A stretch of 64,000 bases of DNA from Platerodrilus igneus. Lineage: Eukaryota > Arthropoda > Insecta > Coleoptera > Lycidae. A program made the position numbers and the translations under genes. Below are positions 1 through 10,685 of the stretch, piece after piece. Location: contig JARFIW010000453.1 of NCBI GenBank assembly GCA_036346225.1, positions 3,968,001 to 4,032,000 on the forward strand. Reading direction: 5' to 3'. The notes beneath the pieces were generated by a model, which did no database searches, was not told the DNA's origin, and worked only from the letters and a program-made list of their open reading frames with translations. Position 1 is the stretch's first letter. Every line of letters starts with the position of its first letter.

Positions 1-988
1 ATTCGAGCAAACTGTTTAAATTATTTAATATTAAAACCGGAAAACTAAAAAGCACTGTTTAACGCGTTCAATCAAGTCGAAGATCTAAGAGAGCTTGTTT
101 ATATTCACCTCGGTATATATAGCGGTTAGCCTGTCTGTCGGTCGAGTCTCCAAAACGGACAATTCTAAAGAATTTCGCTTGCTCTGTTCCCAGTCCGTAG
201 CCCGCGCGTCGGTTTTTACGAATTTTGCTCTCGCCCCAGTTAAATCTCAGAAAATTTCCACACGGCACGCAACGTCTGAGAATACCTAATTAAATTTTAT
301 ACAGAAATCGTTGTTTCTACCTCTGATATTTGCATCCTACTTTCAACCAATCGTGACCTTCGTGACGTTGTTTAAATCACGCCTTTTACTATATGTGTCT
401 CGGTCTTGTGCATATTATCTTTCCTTTTCTAACCTGTTCGTATTGGTGCAAATTGATATTCTTTATTATCGATTATATTTTAGTCCATGTGGACTATCTG
501 GGTTTAATAACCCCGTATCGCACCTTCTCGTGAATATTAAGCCACGGTTTCTTCAAGATTCTTTGAAACCATTTGTTATCTACACAATTTTCGCCGTACG
601 TGATATTTAAACTACGCAGGTGTTCAAAATAATATTAATTCTCAGAGCTTTATTTTCTGGTATTATAATCTTGGGTTTTCACAAGTTTCTATAGATATTA
701 TCTGTACGTTCTGTTCAATACCGGTTACTTGAAATAGAGTTAATTAAGATAAATTTTGCACGTAATTTCCATTTGTTTAGGAATAATTACATTACCCGTA
801 GAGCTTGTTAATACTGTTTCTTTTGATATAAAGCGTCTTGTACATGATTTAAATCTCTTATGTTTAATGAAACTAATAACCTTTTATGCTTCACGGTTTT
901 AATAAAGCGTACCTCTTCCCAAAGCTTCTACACGGTGATTAAAATTATTTGATGTGATTTTAATTTTCTACCCTGGTCTAAATATGAG

Positions 989-989
<1 letters not shown>
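1..989. other. Non-coding, AT-rich DNA, no gene recognised
   Basis: No reading frame here resembles a known protein. A TATA-box-like GTATATATAG at about 111-120 is followed by a moderately GC-richer 150 bp, and an AATAAA lies near 900, so an old promoter or LTR remnant is possible, but no partner repeat or coding region supports it. Confidence 0.4.
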
Positions 990-1035
<46 letters not shown>

Positions 1036-1050
1036 TATATATATAATTAT
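990..1050. repeat. (AT)n microsatellite
   Basis: An uninterrupted AT dinucleotide run from about 990 to 1030 grades into imperfect AT repeats. A spurious minus-strand reading frame of Tyr-Ile repeats crosses it. Confidence 0.95.
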
Positions 1051-1231
1051 TAATAATAATATAATTACATGTTTGTATTATCAAAACGTTGCAAAATGAG
1101 ATGATCAAGTTATTAGTACATGAATTATGTATATATCTAGATTCAATTCCCTTAAATGCAAGACGTAATTGAAAATCGGTAACCAGAGCCAAGCTTTAGT
1201 AGTATTCATTATAACAACATCTAAACAATTA

Positions 1232-1393
1232 GGCTAGATAGCTCAATTGATAAGAGCGCTGATCCGGAAAATCAGAGGTTGCAGGTTCAAATCCTGTTGT
1301 AGCCGTTCTTTTAGTGGTTTTCAATTACTAGTTCGATTTGAAATGGTAATTCAACTTTACATACAAAGTTGGGTTTTCATTTCATCTTAAAAC

Positions 1394-1431
<38 letters not shown>
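1232..1431 (+). repeat. tRNA-derived SINE-like copy with (TA)n tail
   Basis: Bases 1232-1305 fold as a tRNA: the acceptor strands GGCTAGA and TGTAGCC pair with one G:G mismatch, the D stem is GCTC/GAGC, the anticodon stem CTGAT/ATCAG, and the T arm CAGG/CCTG with the B box GGTTCAAATCC. The anticodon loop is CCGGAAA, so position 33 is C instead of the near-universal T, which argues against a working tRNA. About 90 bp of body follows, then a (TA)n tract at 1399-1431. The body carries a TTTTCAATTACTA block that recurs beside the tRNA-like sequence at 37406-37526, also next to a TA tract. I read both as copies of one tRNA-headed SINE; an isolated tRNA pseudogene is the alternative. Confidence 0.55.
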
Positions 1432-1432
<1 letters not shown>

Positions 1433-3270
1433 CTGTGATAAGGGGTTGCTTAAGGGTGCACGTTATAGTAAAGGTCGTTCGGGAAGGAGTAATTAGAATA
1501 GGCAGCAGAAAAACCACACTTATTTAAGGAAATAATTAAGAAATAGACATAGTTTGTAGATAGTAAGTAGTCAACACCCTGTATATAAAGTAGAAATAGT
1601 TTTTGGGCGACGCAGGTAAACATAGGAAGACGCATAGTTGGCGTAGGAATGAGAAGTACATGTATTAAGTAGATAGTAAATATTAAATACCCTGTAGATA
1701 AAGTTTAGTTAGTTTAGGTAAAACAAATAAGGATATTTTTCAGTGGAGGCACGCGTATATTGGGAAATGAATGATAAAGTGTAATTAGACACGCATTAAG
1801 AAGAAGAGTTCCAGACGATTAAATTAATACGGATATAGAAATAGAGCTTCAGGTAGCTAATATAAATGCGTACAAAGATTTAACCATTTTGATAAAAGAA
1901 ATGATTAAAAATTGTGTGAATCGCATGTAAACATGGAAATTTAAAGTCAGATTGCATCAGTTGTTTATAGAAAAGCAAGTAATCTATCAAAATACAGCAT
2001 GTTGATAATAAAAGACAGCTGCGGGCAGGTTGTGATTATGGGAAAGCGTGGAGCATTGCATCAGAAACTGCTGTAAATAAAATTATTTGATTGGTCAGAG
2101 ACAAGCGACGAGTTCTAGAACAAACCCACGGATGGAGTGGGAATTCGAGATTATATTAGCAAGCACCTTGATAAGAAAGTCAGTTTTGAACTCAATGAAG
2201 GCCGAAGTGCATAGCCATTAAACAAAGTATTACGTAATAAGTATAAAAGTGAAAAATAAAATGAGTGCAAATATGAAGATTACAATTACCGTTTAAACGT
2301 AAGTACGTTTTTAATGAATTTATTGTAAACTAAGACATAAAAATAATAGGGTTTCGAGGTCTGAGGGAAATAGACTAGGATTCTGATGTTAAGAAAAAAA
2401 TACAGTAATGCGATTTAAATGTCAAGGGAAAAAGAAGAATAATACAATCTTGAAGTACAGGGATGAAACAAACTACAATTTTAAGTCTGGGGCAAGAATG
2501 ATAAAAGTCTAAGTTTGAAGAATTGAAATAAATTGGGGTATATAATTTAATGGTGGTGGTCCATAGTGTAATAATTTGAATGGAATCCAGAATTGGGGAA
2601 GATCATTTTTATTCGAAGCGTCGATGTGAAAAAGATAAAACCAGGTCAGATTTTTAGTTATAAGACATTTGTTTTTCTATATGAATTTTTATTTTATTTT
2701 TAATATTGAATTTGCTAAATATGATATGCTTGTGAAGAAGTCAACAAAAGAGGTTGCATACGTATTGAATGAGTAATAAGAAAACAGGTTTAGAATATTC
2801 TACATTTTGTTGGTAAAGATAATAAATTTTCTTTGGTGACTTTGGGTTTTTGAGTACATACTAGATGGTTGTTAATAAATGAAATTTATAAGAAATGTAT
2901 TACAAATAATTTCAAAAGCTGTACATAACATATTGATTTCATTATATAGAATCTAAATTTACTGAATTTTATAATTGCAAATAAATGCTAGCCGAGGTCA
3001 TAAGATTTAAATAGTACAAAGGCGGAGCCACAAGTTGAATAGAAAAGTGATAACCCGCAAGGCGGTAACGTATCGAATTTTGCCATTGGTAGATAGAGTT
3101 GTTTAAAGATAAAGTCCAGTTGATAGCAACATTAAGAAAACAGCTGGAGGAAGAGATAACTACACTTAATCGTGAATATTAAAATGGTGGTCCAATAATT
3201 TAGAATTCATAGCAAAATAAATAATGCAGCTCAACGTAGGGGCATGATAATTCTTCTAATAGCATAGCAA
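1432..3270. other. Non-coding, G-over-C biased DNA
   Basis: No gene is recognisable. The plus strand is visibly richer in G than C. A short segment is duplicated about 112 bp apart (near 1553-1600 and 1665-1712, sharing GTAGATAGTAA and ACCCTGTA.ATAAAGT). The strand bias resembles that of the untranslated leader of Gypsy-2, so an old retrotransposon leader is possible. Confidence 0.4.
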
Positions 3271-3292
3271 TATATATATATATATAATATAT
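3271..3292. repeat. (AT)n tract at the Gypsy-1 insertion site
   Basis: An AT run directly precedes the left LTR, and another directly follows the right LTR at 10175. The element therefore seems to have inserted in an AT microsatellite, which hides the target-site duplication. Confidence 0.8.
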
Positions 3293-3820
3293 TGTTGCGA
3301 GCGACTATTAGGCAACCCGTCAAACACATAAGCGCCGCAAGCACTGTATATTCTCCATGGACCGGGAAGCTTCTAGCAATTACTGGAGGATGAGTCATTC
3401 TTTTTAATTCACGGCATAATAAGACCGATGATGAAGTACAGAGTTAGTCTATATCAAAATGTCGAATGTAAATTATATCGTGTAAACTTAAATAGTTGAG
3501 CTTTTGGAAGTCCAATAATATACATAAATGTTATATTATGTGTCTAATGTACATGCAGCTTGTAGAATACATAAATAGACAAAAGTGTAATAAATAAATA
3601 GTTTTGTTAGTGTTGTTAATGGACCTATGGTTAAGAAGTCAGTTTAAGAAGATATTAGTGCTTGTAAATTCATTAGTGTGATAGTGCTTCATTGTTAATT
3701 GGACTGAAAACATCTATAAATAAGGCATATACTGTTAATTATACTTGTGAACAGTGAGTAATAAAGACTATTGTTATTACTTGTTTTAAGTTAGTGCAAC
3801 GCGGTAGTAGTAGCCCGCTA
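3293..3820 (+). repeat. Gypsy-1 left LTR
   Basis: It starts TGTTGCGAGC and ends AGCCCGCTA; the next bases CA may belong to it, giving TGT...ACA ends. AATAAA signals lie near 3588 and 3762. It matches 9646-10174 over its whole length. I could not recognise a primer-binding site in the bases after it. Confidence 0.9.
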
Positions 3821-3930
3821 CACTGATGTCAGGTCTGTGTGGGGTATATAGTGATTAATTTAAAAGGAAAAACACAAGTCTAAAGACATTTAAGTAGTTT
3901 GTATATGCCTGTAACAAGAAGTCAAAGTAA

Positions 3931-5575
3931 ATGGACACAGAAATTTTAATGAATTTCCTTAAGGATATTAAATCTGGTATGCAAGAGAGGTCGGCTAAAC
4001 TAGAAGTGACACTTAGTGAAAATGCTGAGAAAATGGAGGAGAAGTCGGCTAAACTGGAAGTTACACTCAGTGAAAACTTAGTAAGGTCAGTTGAACTGGA
4101 ATCAACCCTTAAAGAGTTTAAATACGGTATGGAAGTGGCACTTAGTGAAAATGCTGAGAAAATGAAAGAAAAGTTAAGTGGAAATGCGGAGGAAATAGAA
4201 AAGTTAAGTGAAAATACAGCCACGTTACAAAGATTAATGGAAAGCTCCATTGCATTGAAAGAAGATTTCACTGAACACGTAAAAACAGTTGAGCAAAAGT
4301 TGGACAGAAAATTGGAAAAAATGGAAGAAGATGTGATGAGGCTGCAAGAACAAATGATTTCACTAACAACGGGGTCACTTGGATTAGCAAACCGAGCTGT
4401 AAATCAAAACATTCCAGAAATAAGAAGCATGGAAGGAAGCGAGTCATTACCGTCAAAATTTAAAGTGAAACCATCCACATTCGATGGTAAAACATCTTGG
4501 CCCACATATTTGAAACAATTTGAAGCTGCTGCAATAGCCAACGGTTGGTGCAACAAAGAGAAGGCTATCTCCTTAATAATAGCCTTACGGGGGGAAGCTC
4601 TTAACATCTTGCAAACTATTCCCGATCACCAACAGAATGATTACGGCCTTTTAACCTCGAAGCTTGAGATGAGATATGGAGACGCTCACCTTCAACAGCT
4701 TTACCATGCACAAGTTAAGAACCGCTCGCAAAAAACAAATGAAAGCCTGCAAGAATTCGAAGCTGACATTGCCAGATTAGTTAGAATGGCATATCCAACA
4801 GCACCAGATAGTTTCCTCGAACGACTAGCTGTTCAAACATTTGTAGATGGCGTTAAGGACAGCGAAATATAGCAAGCGCTAAGATTAGCACGGCCAAAAA
4901 TGTTAGATGACGCACTGGCTCATGCGCTTGAATTTGCAGCAGCTAATCAGACATCACACAGGATGAGTCACAAAGTTCGGTCTGCCTTAGAAGAACCTGG
5001 CGAATCGCAGAACAGCATAACAGAAATAATCAACCGTGTGGAAAAGCTTGAAATACAACGACCTTACATGTGATTTTCCAATGCTCCACCCGAAGGTACA
5101 TTGTCCAGGAAGCGAGTTTTTTTTAACCTGGAAAATTTGAAATTTTGCCGAACCCTTGCTGTTTCAAGCAAGGTAGAGATCTTTAACGTGCGTGACAACA
5201 CACACACGGGACCTCCATTTTACCTCTCATCCGAACGAGGGTGTATTTTTGTGAAAAATGCTCGCCTAACATTTTTCAAGCGGACCGTGTCGGGATTCGA
5301 TCCCGGGAGTAGTAGTCACACACATACCACTACGCCACAGAGCCGCCGAAAAACAACGACCGTGGAGATGGGGTCTACGATGCTGGAACTGCGATGAAGT
5401 TGGTCATATACAGAGACGCTGTATTCAACCAAAAAACAACCGGTTGAACAGCAGCAAAACTAGAGCAAGTCGACGTAAGGGGGCGAACGTCGACAGCACA
5501 ACGTACTGCCCCGGAGATTATCATCCGTTCTGCATCGTCGATGAGGAGTCTGAACAGCATTTATATCGATGGTAG
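3931..5575 (+). pseudogene. gag: Gypsy-1 gag, split by a SINE
   Basis: The ATG at 3931 opens a 313-codon frame. Residues about 20-110 are heptad-like and internally repetitive (LEVTLSENAEKMEEK and variants), predicting a coiled coil. Residues about 180-313 have the pattern of a retrotransposon Gag/capsid domain (FDGKTSWPTYLKQFE, LRGEALNIL, FVDGVKDSEI). A single TAG at 4870 interrupts it, and the same frame then continues to about 5060. A SINE occupies 5064-5352. Beyond it, 5381-5422 encodes a CCHC zinc knuckle, CWNCDEVGHIQRRC, and the frame stops at 5573. Gag would form the cytoplasmic particle and bind element RNA through the knuckle. The stop and the SINE disable it. Confidence 0.85.
5064..5352 (-). 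repeat. tRNA-derived SINE inserted in Gypsy-1 gag
   Basis: On the minus strand the right end reads as a tRNA-like head with A box TGGCGTAGTGG and B box GGATCGAATCC, the two internal RNA polymerase III promoter elements. A 200-bp body follows and the 3' end is GGAAAATCACATGTAA, with no poly-A. The insertion is bracketed by a 9-bp duplication, ACAACGACC, at 5055-5063 and 5353-5361. Three more copies lie in tandem at 50149-51043. The body block reading ATCTTTAACGTG and CGGGACCTCCATTTTAC on the plus strand resembles a central domain I recall from other invertebrate SINEs, but that was not searched. Confidence 0.85.
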
Positions 5576-5862
5576 AATTTTATGGTAGGGTTGTCCGATT
5601 ACTCGTGAATACAGGAGCGACAAGGACTATTGTGAAACCAGATTTGGTTGGTCGTGGGAAAGTGCTACCTGTATCGGTATGTCTTCGAACGGCAAGTGGT
5701 GAGAAAATTTCTACTCACGGAGAGACTGCCGTAACGTTGGGAATTGGAGACAAACTAATTAATCATCGGGTGTTGGTAGCTGAAATCACAGAACTGTGCT
5801 TGGGAATGGATCTCATGAGAGAATATGGGTTTCATGTGAACATGAAAGAAGATGTGCTATGA
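5569..5862 (+). pseudogene. pol: Gypsy-1 aspartic protease, active-site Asp replaced
   Basis: A 97-codon frame with the retropepsin layout: residues 11-20 read LLVNTGATRT where the family has Leu-Val-Asp-Thr-Gly-Ala, and residues near 85 read CLGMDLM, matching the C-terminal Gly-Met-Asp strand. The catalytic Asp is Asn here (codon AAT at 5608-5610), so the enzyme should be inactive. It would have cut the Gag-Pol polyprotein. It lies between the zinc knuckle of gag and the RT, as expected. The next RT frame begins after about 100 bp with stops. Confidence 0.8.
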
Positions 5863-5966
5863 ATAGATGACGACGACATGAAATAAAATGTGCTTCGGAT
5901 AGATGATGATGAGATTCCATTTCAAGGGACGAGTAACCAGACGATGCAAGTTCAAAAATCTGTGAT

Positions 5967-7710
5967 ATGAAAATACCCGAGAAGGCGGTAATGATAGTAA
6001 TGGGACGGCCGGATGGTATGCTCCGGGAAGGACAAATATGCATGATAGAAGCAACTGAATCGGGAATGGGTCAGGAGGGAAAACTGATTGGAAGAACGCT
6101 GGTAAAGTTTCGAAATATGATACCAGTAAGGGTGCTGAACATTAATCCGCATACGGTGACCCTGAAGAAAGACATGATTGTGGGAAGTTGCATTCCAGTA
6201 TACCATATCAAACGTTGTGTGGTCGACACGAAAGATAAACCAGCCAACGGTTGCTCACAGAAATTGCTGGATATGTTAATACCTTCGTGTCAAGGATTAG
6301 ACGGCGACCAACTGGTCAAGGTAAAAGAACTGGTCGGACGATATCAAGGTGTGTTTGTACTGGATGATAATGAGAAAGGAAGAACGAATGTTGTGCAACA
6401 TAAGATCAATACTGAAGATGCGCAACTGATAAGACAACACCCCAGGCGGCTTCCTTTGGCAAAACGTAAGGAAACCGAGCAAATTATCACAGATATGGTA
6501 GAAAAGGGAGTGATTGAACCCTCGAATAGTCCATGGGCATCCCCGGTAGTTCTTGTCAAGAAAAAAAAACGGGTCGACAAGATTTTGTGTAGACTACCGG
6601 CGGCTAGACATTGTGACAAAGAAAGACAGCTATCCTTTGCCCAAAATTGAAGACACCTTGGATACACTATCTGGATCTAAATGGTTTTCGACTTTGGACT
6701 TGAAAAGCGGATACTGGCAGGTAGGCTTGGAGCCAAACGATAAAGAAAAAACTGCGTTTACAATTGGAACTGGATTATGGCAGTTCAATTGATGTAGTCG
6801 GTACTGCGTGGACTGTCCTGGAAAACATGTCTGGTGTACCTAGATGACGTGATAGTGTTAGGCCGGTCTTTTGAAGAACATCTTAAGAACCTAGAGGAAA
6901 TATTACAAGATTACGCGGGGCAAACCTTACATTTAGCCCCAAGAAGTGTCATCCATTTGGAAAAGAGGTGAAATACCTAGGACATGTCGTTTTGGAGACC
7001 GGAATAAGAGCTTACCCTAACAAAATAAAAACGGTGCAAGAGTGGCCTACACCAGCAGATATACATCAACTACGCAGTTTTCTAGGATTGTGCACATATT
7101 TCCGACGTTTTATACTTGGGTTTGCGAACATTGTCAAACCGTTAACGAAATTAACCGAAGATGGACAAGAATATGTTTGGAATGACGACTGCAACAGTGC
7201 ATTTGAACAACTGAAACGGCTACTAGTTACAGCACCAATTTTGAGTTATCCACAGATGGAGGGGAAATTTGTGTTGGATACCGATGCCAGTAACACAGCT
7301 ATAGGAAGCGTTCTTTCTCAAGTGCAGGACGGACAAGAAAAAGTTATTGGGTATTTCAGCAAGGTCTTGTCGCGGCCAGAAAGGAACTATTGTGTGACAA
7401 GAAGGGAGCTGTTGGCCGTCATCAAATCCGTAGAGCACTTTTATAAATACTTATACGGCCGTAAATTCCTGTTGAGAACAGACCATGCTGCACTACAAAG
7501 GTTACTGCAGTTTCGAAATCTTGAAGTGCAAGTTGCAAGGTGGATAGAGCGGCTGCAGGAATTTGACTTTGACACAGAACATCGTGTAGGAACTAGCCAT
7601 CGGAATGCAGACCCTCTGTCAAGGAGACGTTGTCCGGTAGACTGCAATCATTGCTCCAAGATGGAAAAGAAAATAAGTGTCGTCCATAGAATGACGGTAA
7701 CCGATGATAC
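5967..7710 (+). pseudogene. pol: Gypsy-1 reverse transcriptase and RNase H, frameshifted
   Basis: Three frames cover one domain pair. 5967-6580 holds the RT start (KGVIEPSNSPWASPVVLVKK). A poly-A slip near 6561-6568 moves the frame to 6553-6792 (FCVDYRRLD, LDLKSGYWQ). The YLDD catalytic box is encoded at 6837-6848 in yet another frame. From 6968 the frame carries the RT thumb (FLGLCTYFRRFI) and RNase H, with its Asp (VLDTDASN), Glu (TRRELLAV) and Asp (RTDHAAL) residues in place, ending near 7650. RT copies element RNA into DNA and RNase H removes the template. At least three frameshifts make this copy non-functional. Confidence 0.88.
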
Positions 7711-8330
7711 GTGGCAACCCGAAAGATACGAGAAGACCAAGAGAATGACGCCGATTTGGGACGTATTATTGAGTGGAGAAGTAGAGAACAACGACCAGCT
7801 TGGGAAGAAATTAGTATTTCAAGTAAGAGCCTAAAGGCATACTGGGCACAGTGGGACTCCTTGGTGATTGAAACTAGAATCTTGAAACGACGCCTGGAAT
7901 GTGAAGATGGAACTGAGAGACTTCAAGTGATAGTGCCGAGAAGCAGAGCGCCGGAAGTGTTGCAGCACTTGCACCATAGTATTTCCGGAGGGCACTTTGG
8001 CGTGAAAAGAACTCTCGAAAGAGTGAGAGAAAGATTCTATTGGGAGAACTGCAAAGAAGATGTGAAGGAGTGGTGCCGGAAATGTGAGTTTTGTGCTTCT
8101 GAATATGGCCCGGTTACAAAACGAAAGCCCCAATGAGACAGTATAACGTGGGAATCCTTTTGAGAGGGTGGCCATTGATAGAGCTGGCCGGTTTCCCGAA
8201 TCAGAGAAAGGAAATAAATGAATCTTGGTTACAATGGATTATTTTACCAAATGGCCGGAAGCGTACGCTATACCTAACCAAGAAGCCGAGACGGTTGCAG
8301 ATGTACTAGTGAGGGAGTTGTTTTGTCGCA
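7711..8330 (+). pseudogene. pol: Gypsy-1 integrase, zinc-binding and catalytic part
   Basis: The frame 7711-8136 contains the HHCC zinc domain (HHSISGGHFG followed by CRKCEFC). Beyond a stop and frame change, 8137-8330 encodes the start of the DDE core: the first Asp in VAIDRAG and the second in HFDQGQ. About 14 residues normally found between the second Asp and the RTTPLHPQSDG segment are missing, together with a frameshift near 8355, so the core is broken. Integrase would join the cDNA to host DNA. The remainder is in the next frame, 8331-9464. Confidence 0.85.
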
Positions 8331-9464
8331 TTGGAGTTCCGTTGGAATTACACTTCGATCAAGGTCAAGATTAGAACCACGCCACTTCATCCCCAATCGG
8401 ATGGAATGGTTGAAAAAATAAACAGGACGTTAAGAAAGTACCTAGCGAAAGTTGTCTCTGAACATCAACGAGACTGGGACCAATATTTACATTTGTTCCT
8501 ACTGGCGTACCGATCTTCGGTACATGACAGCACAGGATACTCTTCCGCTTGCGTGATGTTAGGACGTGAATTGAGGCTACCATGTGATCTTCAGTTTGGG
8601 TTTAAACCTGGAGAAGATATCGCAGGTGAAGATTACGTTAGTAAGCTTCGTGAAAGATCAAATAGCATTCATGAAAACGTCCGAAAGAATATCCAGGCAG
8701 CAAGCGATCGAATGAAATCACAATATGACACGAAAGCACAAAAAGGGGGTTACCAACCTGGAGATTTAGTGTGGTTGTACAATCCACAAAGAAAACGTGG
8801 ATTGTCGCCAAAACTACAAAGACAATGGGAAGGCCCGTACGAAGTGTTAAAAAGAATTAATGATGTAGTGTACCGGATCAGAAGATCTCCCCGTGGTAAA
8901 CCGAAAGTGGTACACTTTGACCGTTTAACATCCTATGCTGGCAATAACCAGGAAGACTCGAGTAATAAAAATGCTGTTCGAAGAGTTATTAATCATGAGC
9001 CAAATGTAGATTTTGAGAGTTTCATGGCGGCGTATGGTGGTTCCGCTAAGGCGAGATTTGGCGTTGTTGTTGAAAAACAGCAAGACCTGTTTAGAGCACC
9101 AGAAGAGTATTCCCTTGCACATTGCGTAGCTCAAGAGCTGGAAATGTCCAAAGGAATGGCTGTTGTTTTCAAGAAAAAGATTAGATGTGTGGATAAATTA
9201 GTACAACAGCAGCCAACTGTAGGAAAAGCTTTGGTTCTTCAGGATAGAAATCGTTATGTTTACTATCTGGTCACCAAAAATTCTTCATGGCAGAGACCTA
9301 GTTATGGACATCTATGGGAGGCCTTGCTGAATCTTAAGGCTCAGATAATGGAAAATGGAGTAACGAGACTAGCGGTGCCCAAGCTAGGCTGTGGACTGGA
9401 TCGTTTAGATTGGAGAATAGTCCGAAATATGCTAGAAGTCATTTTCCAGGGAACCAACATCTAG
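8331..9464 (+). CDS. pol: Gypsy-1 integrase C-terminus fused to a macro domain
   Basis: An open frame of 377 codons; the first 10 or so residues are out of the original frame. From RTTPLHPQSDGMVEKINRTL it is the integrase core end, with the catalytic Glu, then the C-terminal GPY-type segment (WEGPYEVLKRI). Residues about 243-377 (9057-9464) form a macro domain of the TARG1/OARD1 subgroup: QDLFRAPEEYSLAHCVAQEL, GMAVVFKKK, YYLVTK and PKLGCGLDRLDW. In that subgroup a Lys and an Asp drive removal of ADP-ribose from acidic residues; both positions are kept here, Lys at codon 9276-9278 and Asp at 9399-9401. The fused frame is intact, so the domain was carried by the element at insertion. Its role in the element is unknown; countering host ADP-ribosylation is only an inference. 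Confidence 0.85.
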   Translation: MEFRWNYTSIKVKIRTTPLHPQSDGMVEKINRTLRKYLAKVVSEHQRDWDQYLHLFLLAYRSSVHDSTGYSSACVMLGRELRLPCDLQFGFKPGEDIAGEDYVSKLRERSNSIHENVRKNIQAASDRMKSQYDTKAQKGGYQPGDLVWLYNPQRKRGLSPKLQRQWEGPYEVLKRINDVVYRIRRSPRGKPKVVHFDRLTSYAGNNQEDSSNKNAVRRVINHEPNVDFESFMAAYGGSAKARFGVVVEKQQDLFRAPEEYSLAHCVAQELEMSKGMAVVFKKKIRCVDKLVQQQPTVGKALVLQDRNRYVYYLVTKNSSWQRPSYGHLWEALLNLKAQIMENGVTRLAVPKLGCGLDRLDWRIVRNMLEVIFQGTNI

Positions 9465-9633
9465 GTCCTTGTTTGTTGATATCATCCGGTTGTAAACCTA
9501 GACTAAGAAAAGAGTGTTGACTGTTATTTCCAACGACGTGGTGGATGCACCAGAGGCGATAGCTGCCGATACTGTCATCAGTCATCGAATTGGCGTCAAA
9601 ATGTATTTACAGTTACGAGACGTAACAGTTTTA

Positions 9634-9645
9634 AAGAGGGGGCAG
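9634..9645 (+). other. Gypsy-1 polypurine tract
   Basis: AAAGAGGGGG followed by CAG lies immediately upstream of the right LTR, the position and composition expected for the plus-strand DNA primer. Confidence 0.75.
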
Positions 9646-10171
9646 TGTTGCGAGCTACTATTAGGCAACCAGTCAAGCACATAAGCGCCGCAATCACTGT
9701 ATATTCTCCATGGACCGGGAAGCTTCTAGCAATTACTGGAGGATGAGTCATCCTTTTTAATTCACGGCATAAATAAGACCGATGATGAAGTACAGAGTTA
9801 GTCTATATCAGAATGTCGAATGTAAATTATATCGTGTAATGTTAAATAGTTGAGCTTTTGGAAGTCCAAGAGTATACATAAATGTTATATTATGTGTCTA
9901 ATGTACATGCAGCTTGTAGACTTCATAAATATACAAAAGTGTAATAAATAAATAGTTTTGTTAGTGTTGTTAATGGACCTATGGTTAAGAATTTAGTTTA
10001 AAAAGATATTAGTGCTTGTAAATTCATTAGTGTGATAGTGCTTCATTGTTAATTGGACTGAAAACATCTATAAATAAGGCATATACTGTTAATTAGACTT
10101 GCGAACAGTGAGTAATAAAGACTCTTGTTATTACTTGTTTTAAGTTATTGAAACGCGGTAGTAGTAGCCCG

Positions 10172-10174
<3 letters not shown>
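9646..10174 (+). repeat. Gypsy-1 right LTR
   Basis: It matches the left LTR from TGTTGCGAGC to AGCCCGCTA with about 20 substitutions and a one-base indel. An AT microsatellite follows directly. Confidence 0.9.

Positions 10175-10219
<45 letters not shown>
10175..10219. repeat. (AT)n microsatellite
   Basis: A pure AT run next to the right LTR of Gypsy-1. Confidence 0.95.
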
Positions 10220-10220
<1 letters not shown>

Positions 10221-10685
10221 ATTAATTGCAGCTGTGCTTTAGATATCAAATTCCTTTATAGTATGAATCTCACACTGTAGTCTGTTTCAATATACTAGTA
10301 ATGTTTAATATTGGTTGCCATTGTTAATTTGATACGCATACGTAACTATTACAATTCGTGCCATATCAATCACTAACCAACCTAATATCAAATGTAAATA
10401 TAATTGATAAAATTACATATGTTGAAAACTCTGACTAACAACATAAATAAACACTTATTTGATTATCACTTGTTCAAAGCATTCAAATGTATATTGCATA
10501 GGCTTCAAAGTGCCGCGGTTCTTAACCTATTATAGTTTGTTCAAACACGAAAGTCTTATTTAATTCTCCGATTACTTACCCTTTACTCGGCTACTTTAAT
10601 AAATTTAAAACTGGAATTGTACAGGATAATGGTTAGTATCTCACTACGTATGGGATAACTGTATTTGAAACCTTGACATGACACT
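10220..10685. other. Non-coding AT-rich DNA
   Basis: Nothing recognisable: no long frame, no repeat ends, no RNA fold that stands out. Confidence 0.5.

Larger units (their letters stand above)
3293..10174 (+). mobile_element. Gypsy-1: Ty3/Gypsy LTR retrotransposon with macro domain
   Basis: A 6.9-kb element bounded by two direct LTRs (3293-3820 and 9646-10174). Between them, in order, lie gag with a coiled-coil start and a zinc knuckle, an aspartic protease, reverse transcriptase, RNase H, integrase and a C-terminal macro domain. RT before integrase is the Ty3/Gypsy order. A purine tract AAAGAGGGGG at 9634-9642 just before the right LTR is the polypurine tract. The LTRs differ at about 20 positions by eye, so the insertion is not recent. 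A SINE sits in gag and at least six frameshifts or stops break the genes, so the copy is not autonomous. Confidence 0.93.

Noticed and set aside
968..1192. 74-codon minus-strand frame
   Set aside because: It consists largely of the Tyr-Ile translation of the AT microsatellite.
1232..1305. A functional tRNA gene
   Set aside because: The fold is good, but position 33 is C, the acceptor stem has a G:G mismatch, and it is followed by a SINE-like body and TA tail, so I treat it as a SINE head.
8371..8583. Antisense frame in Gypsy-1 integrase
   Set aside because: Shadow of the real plus-strand integrase frame.
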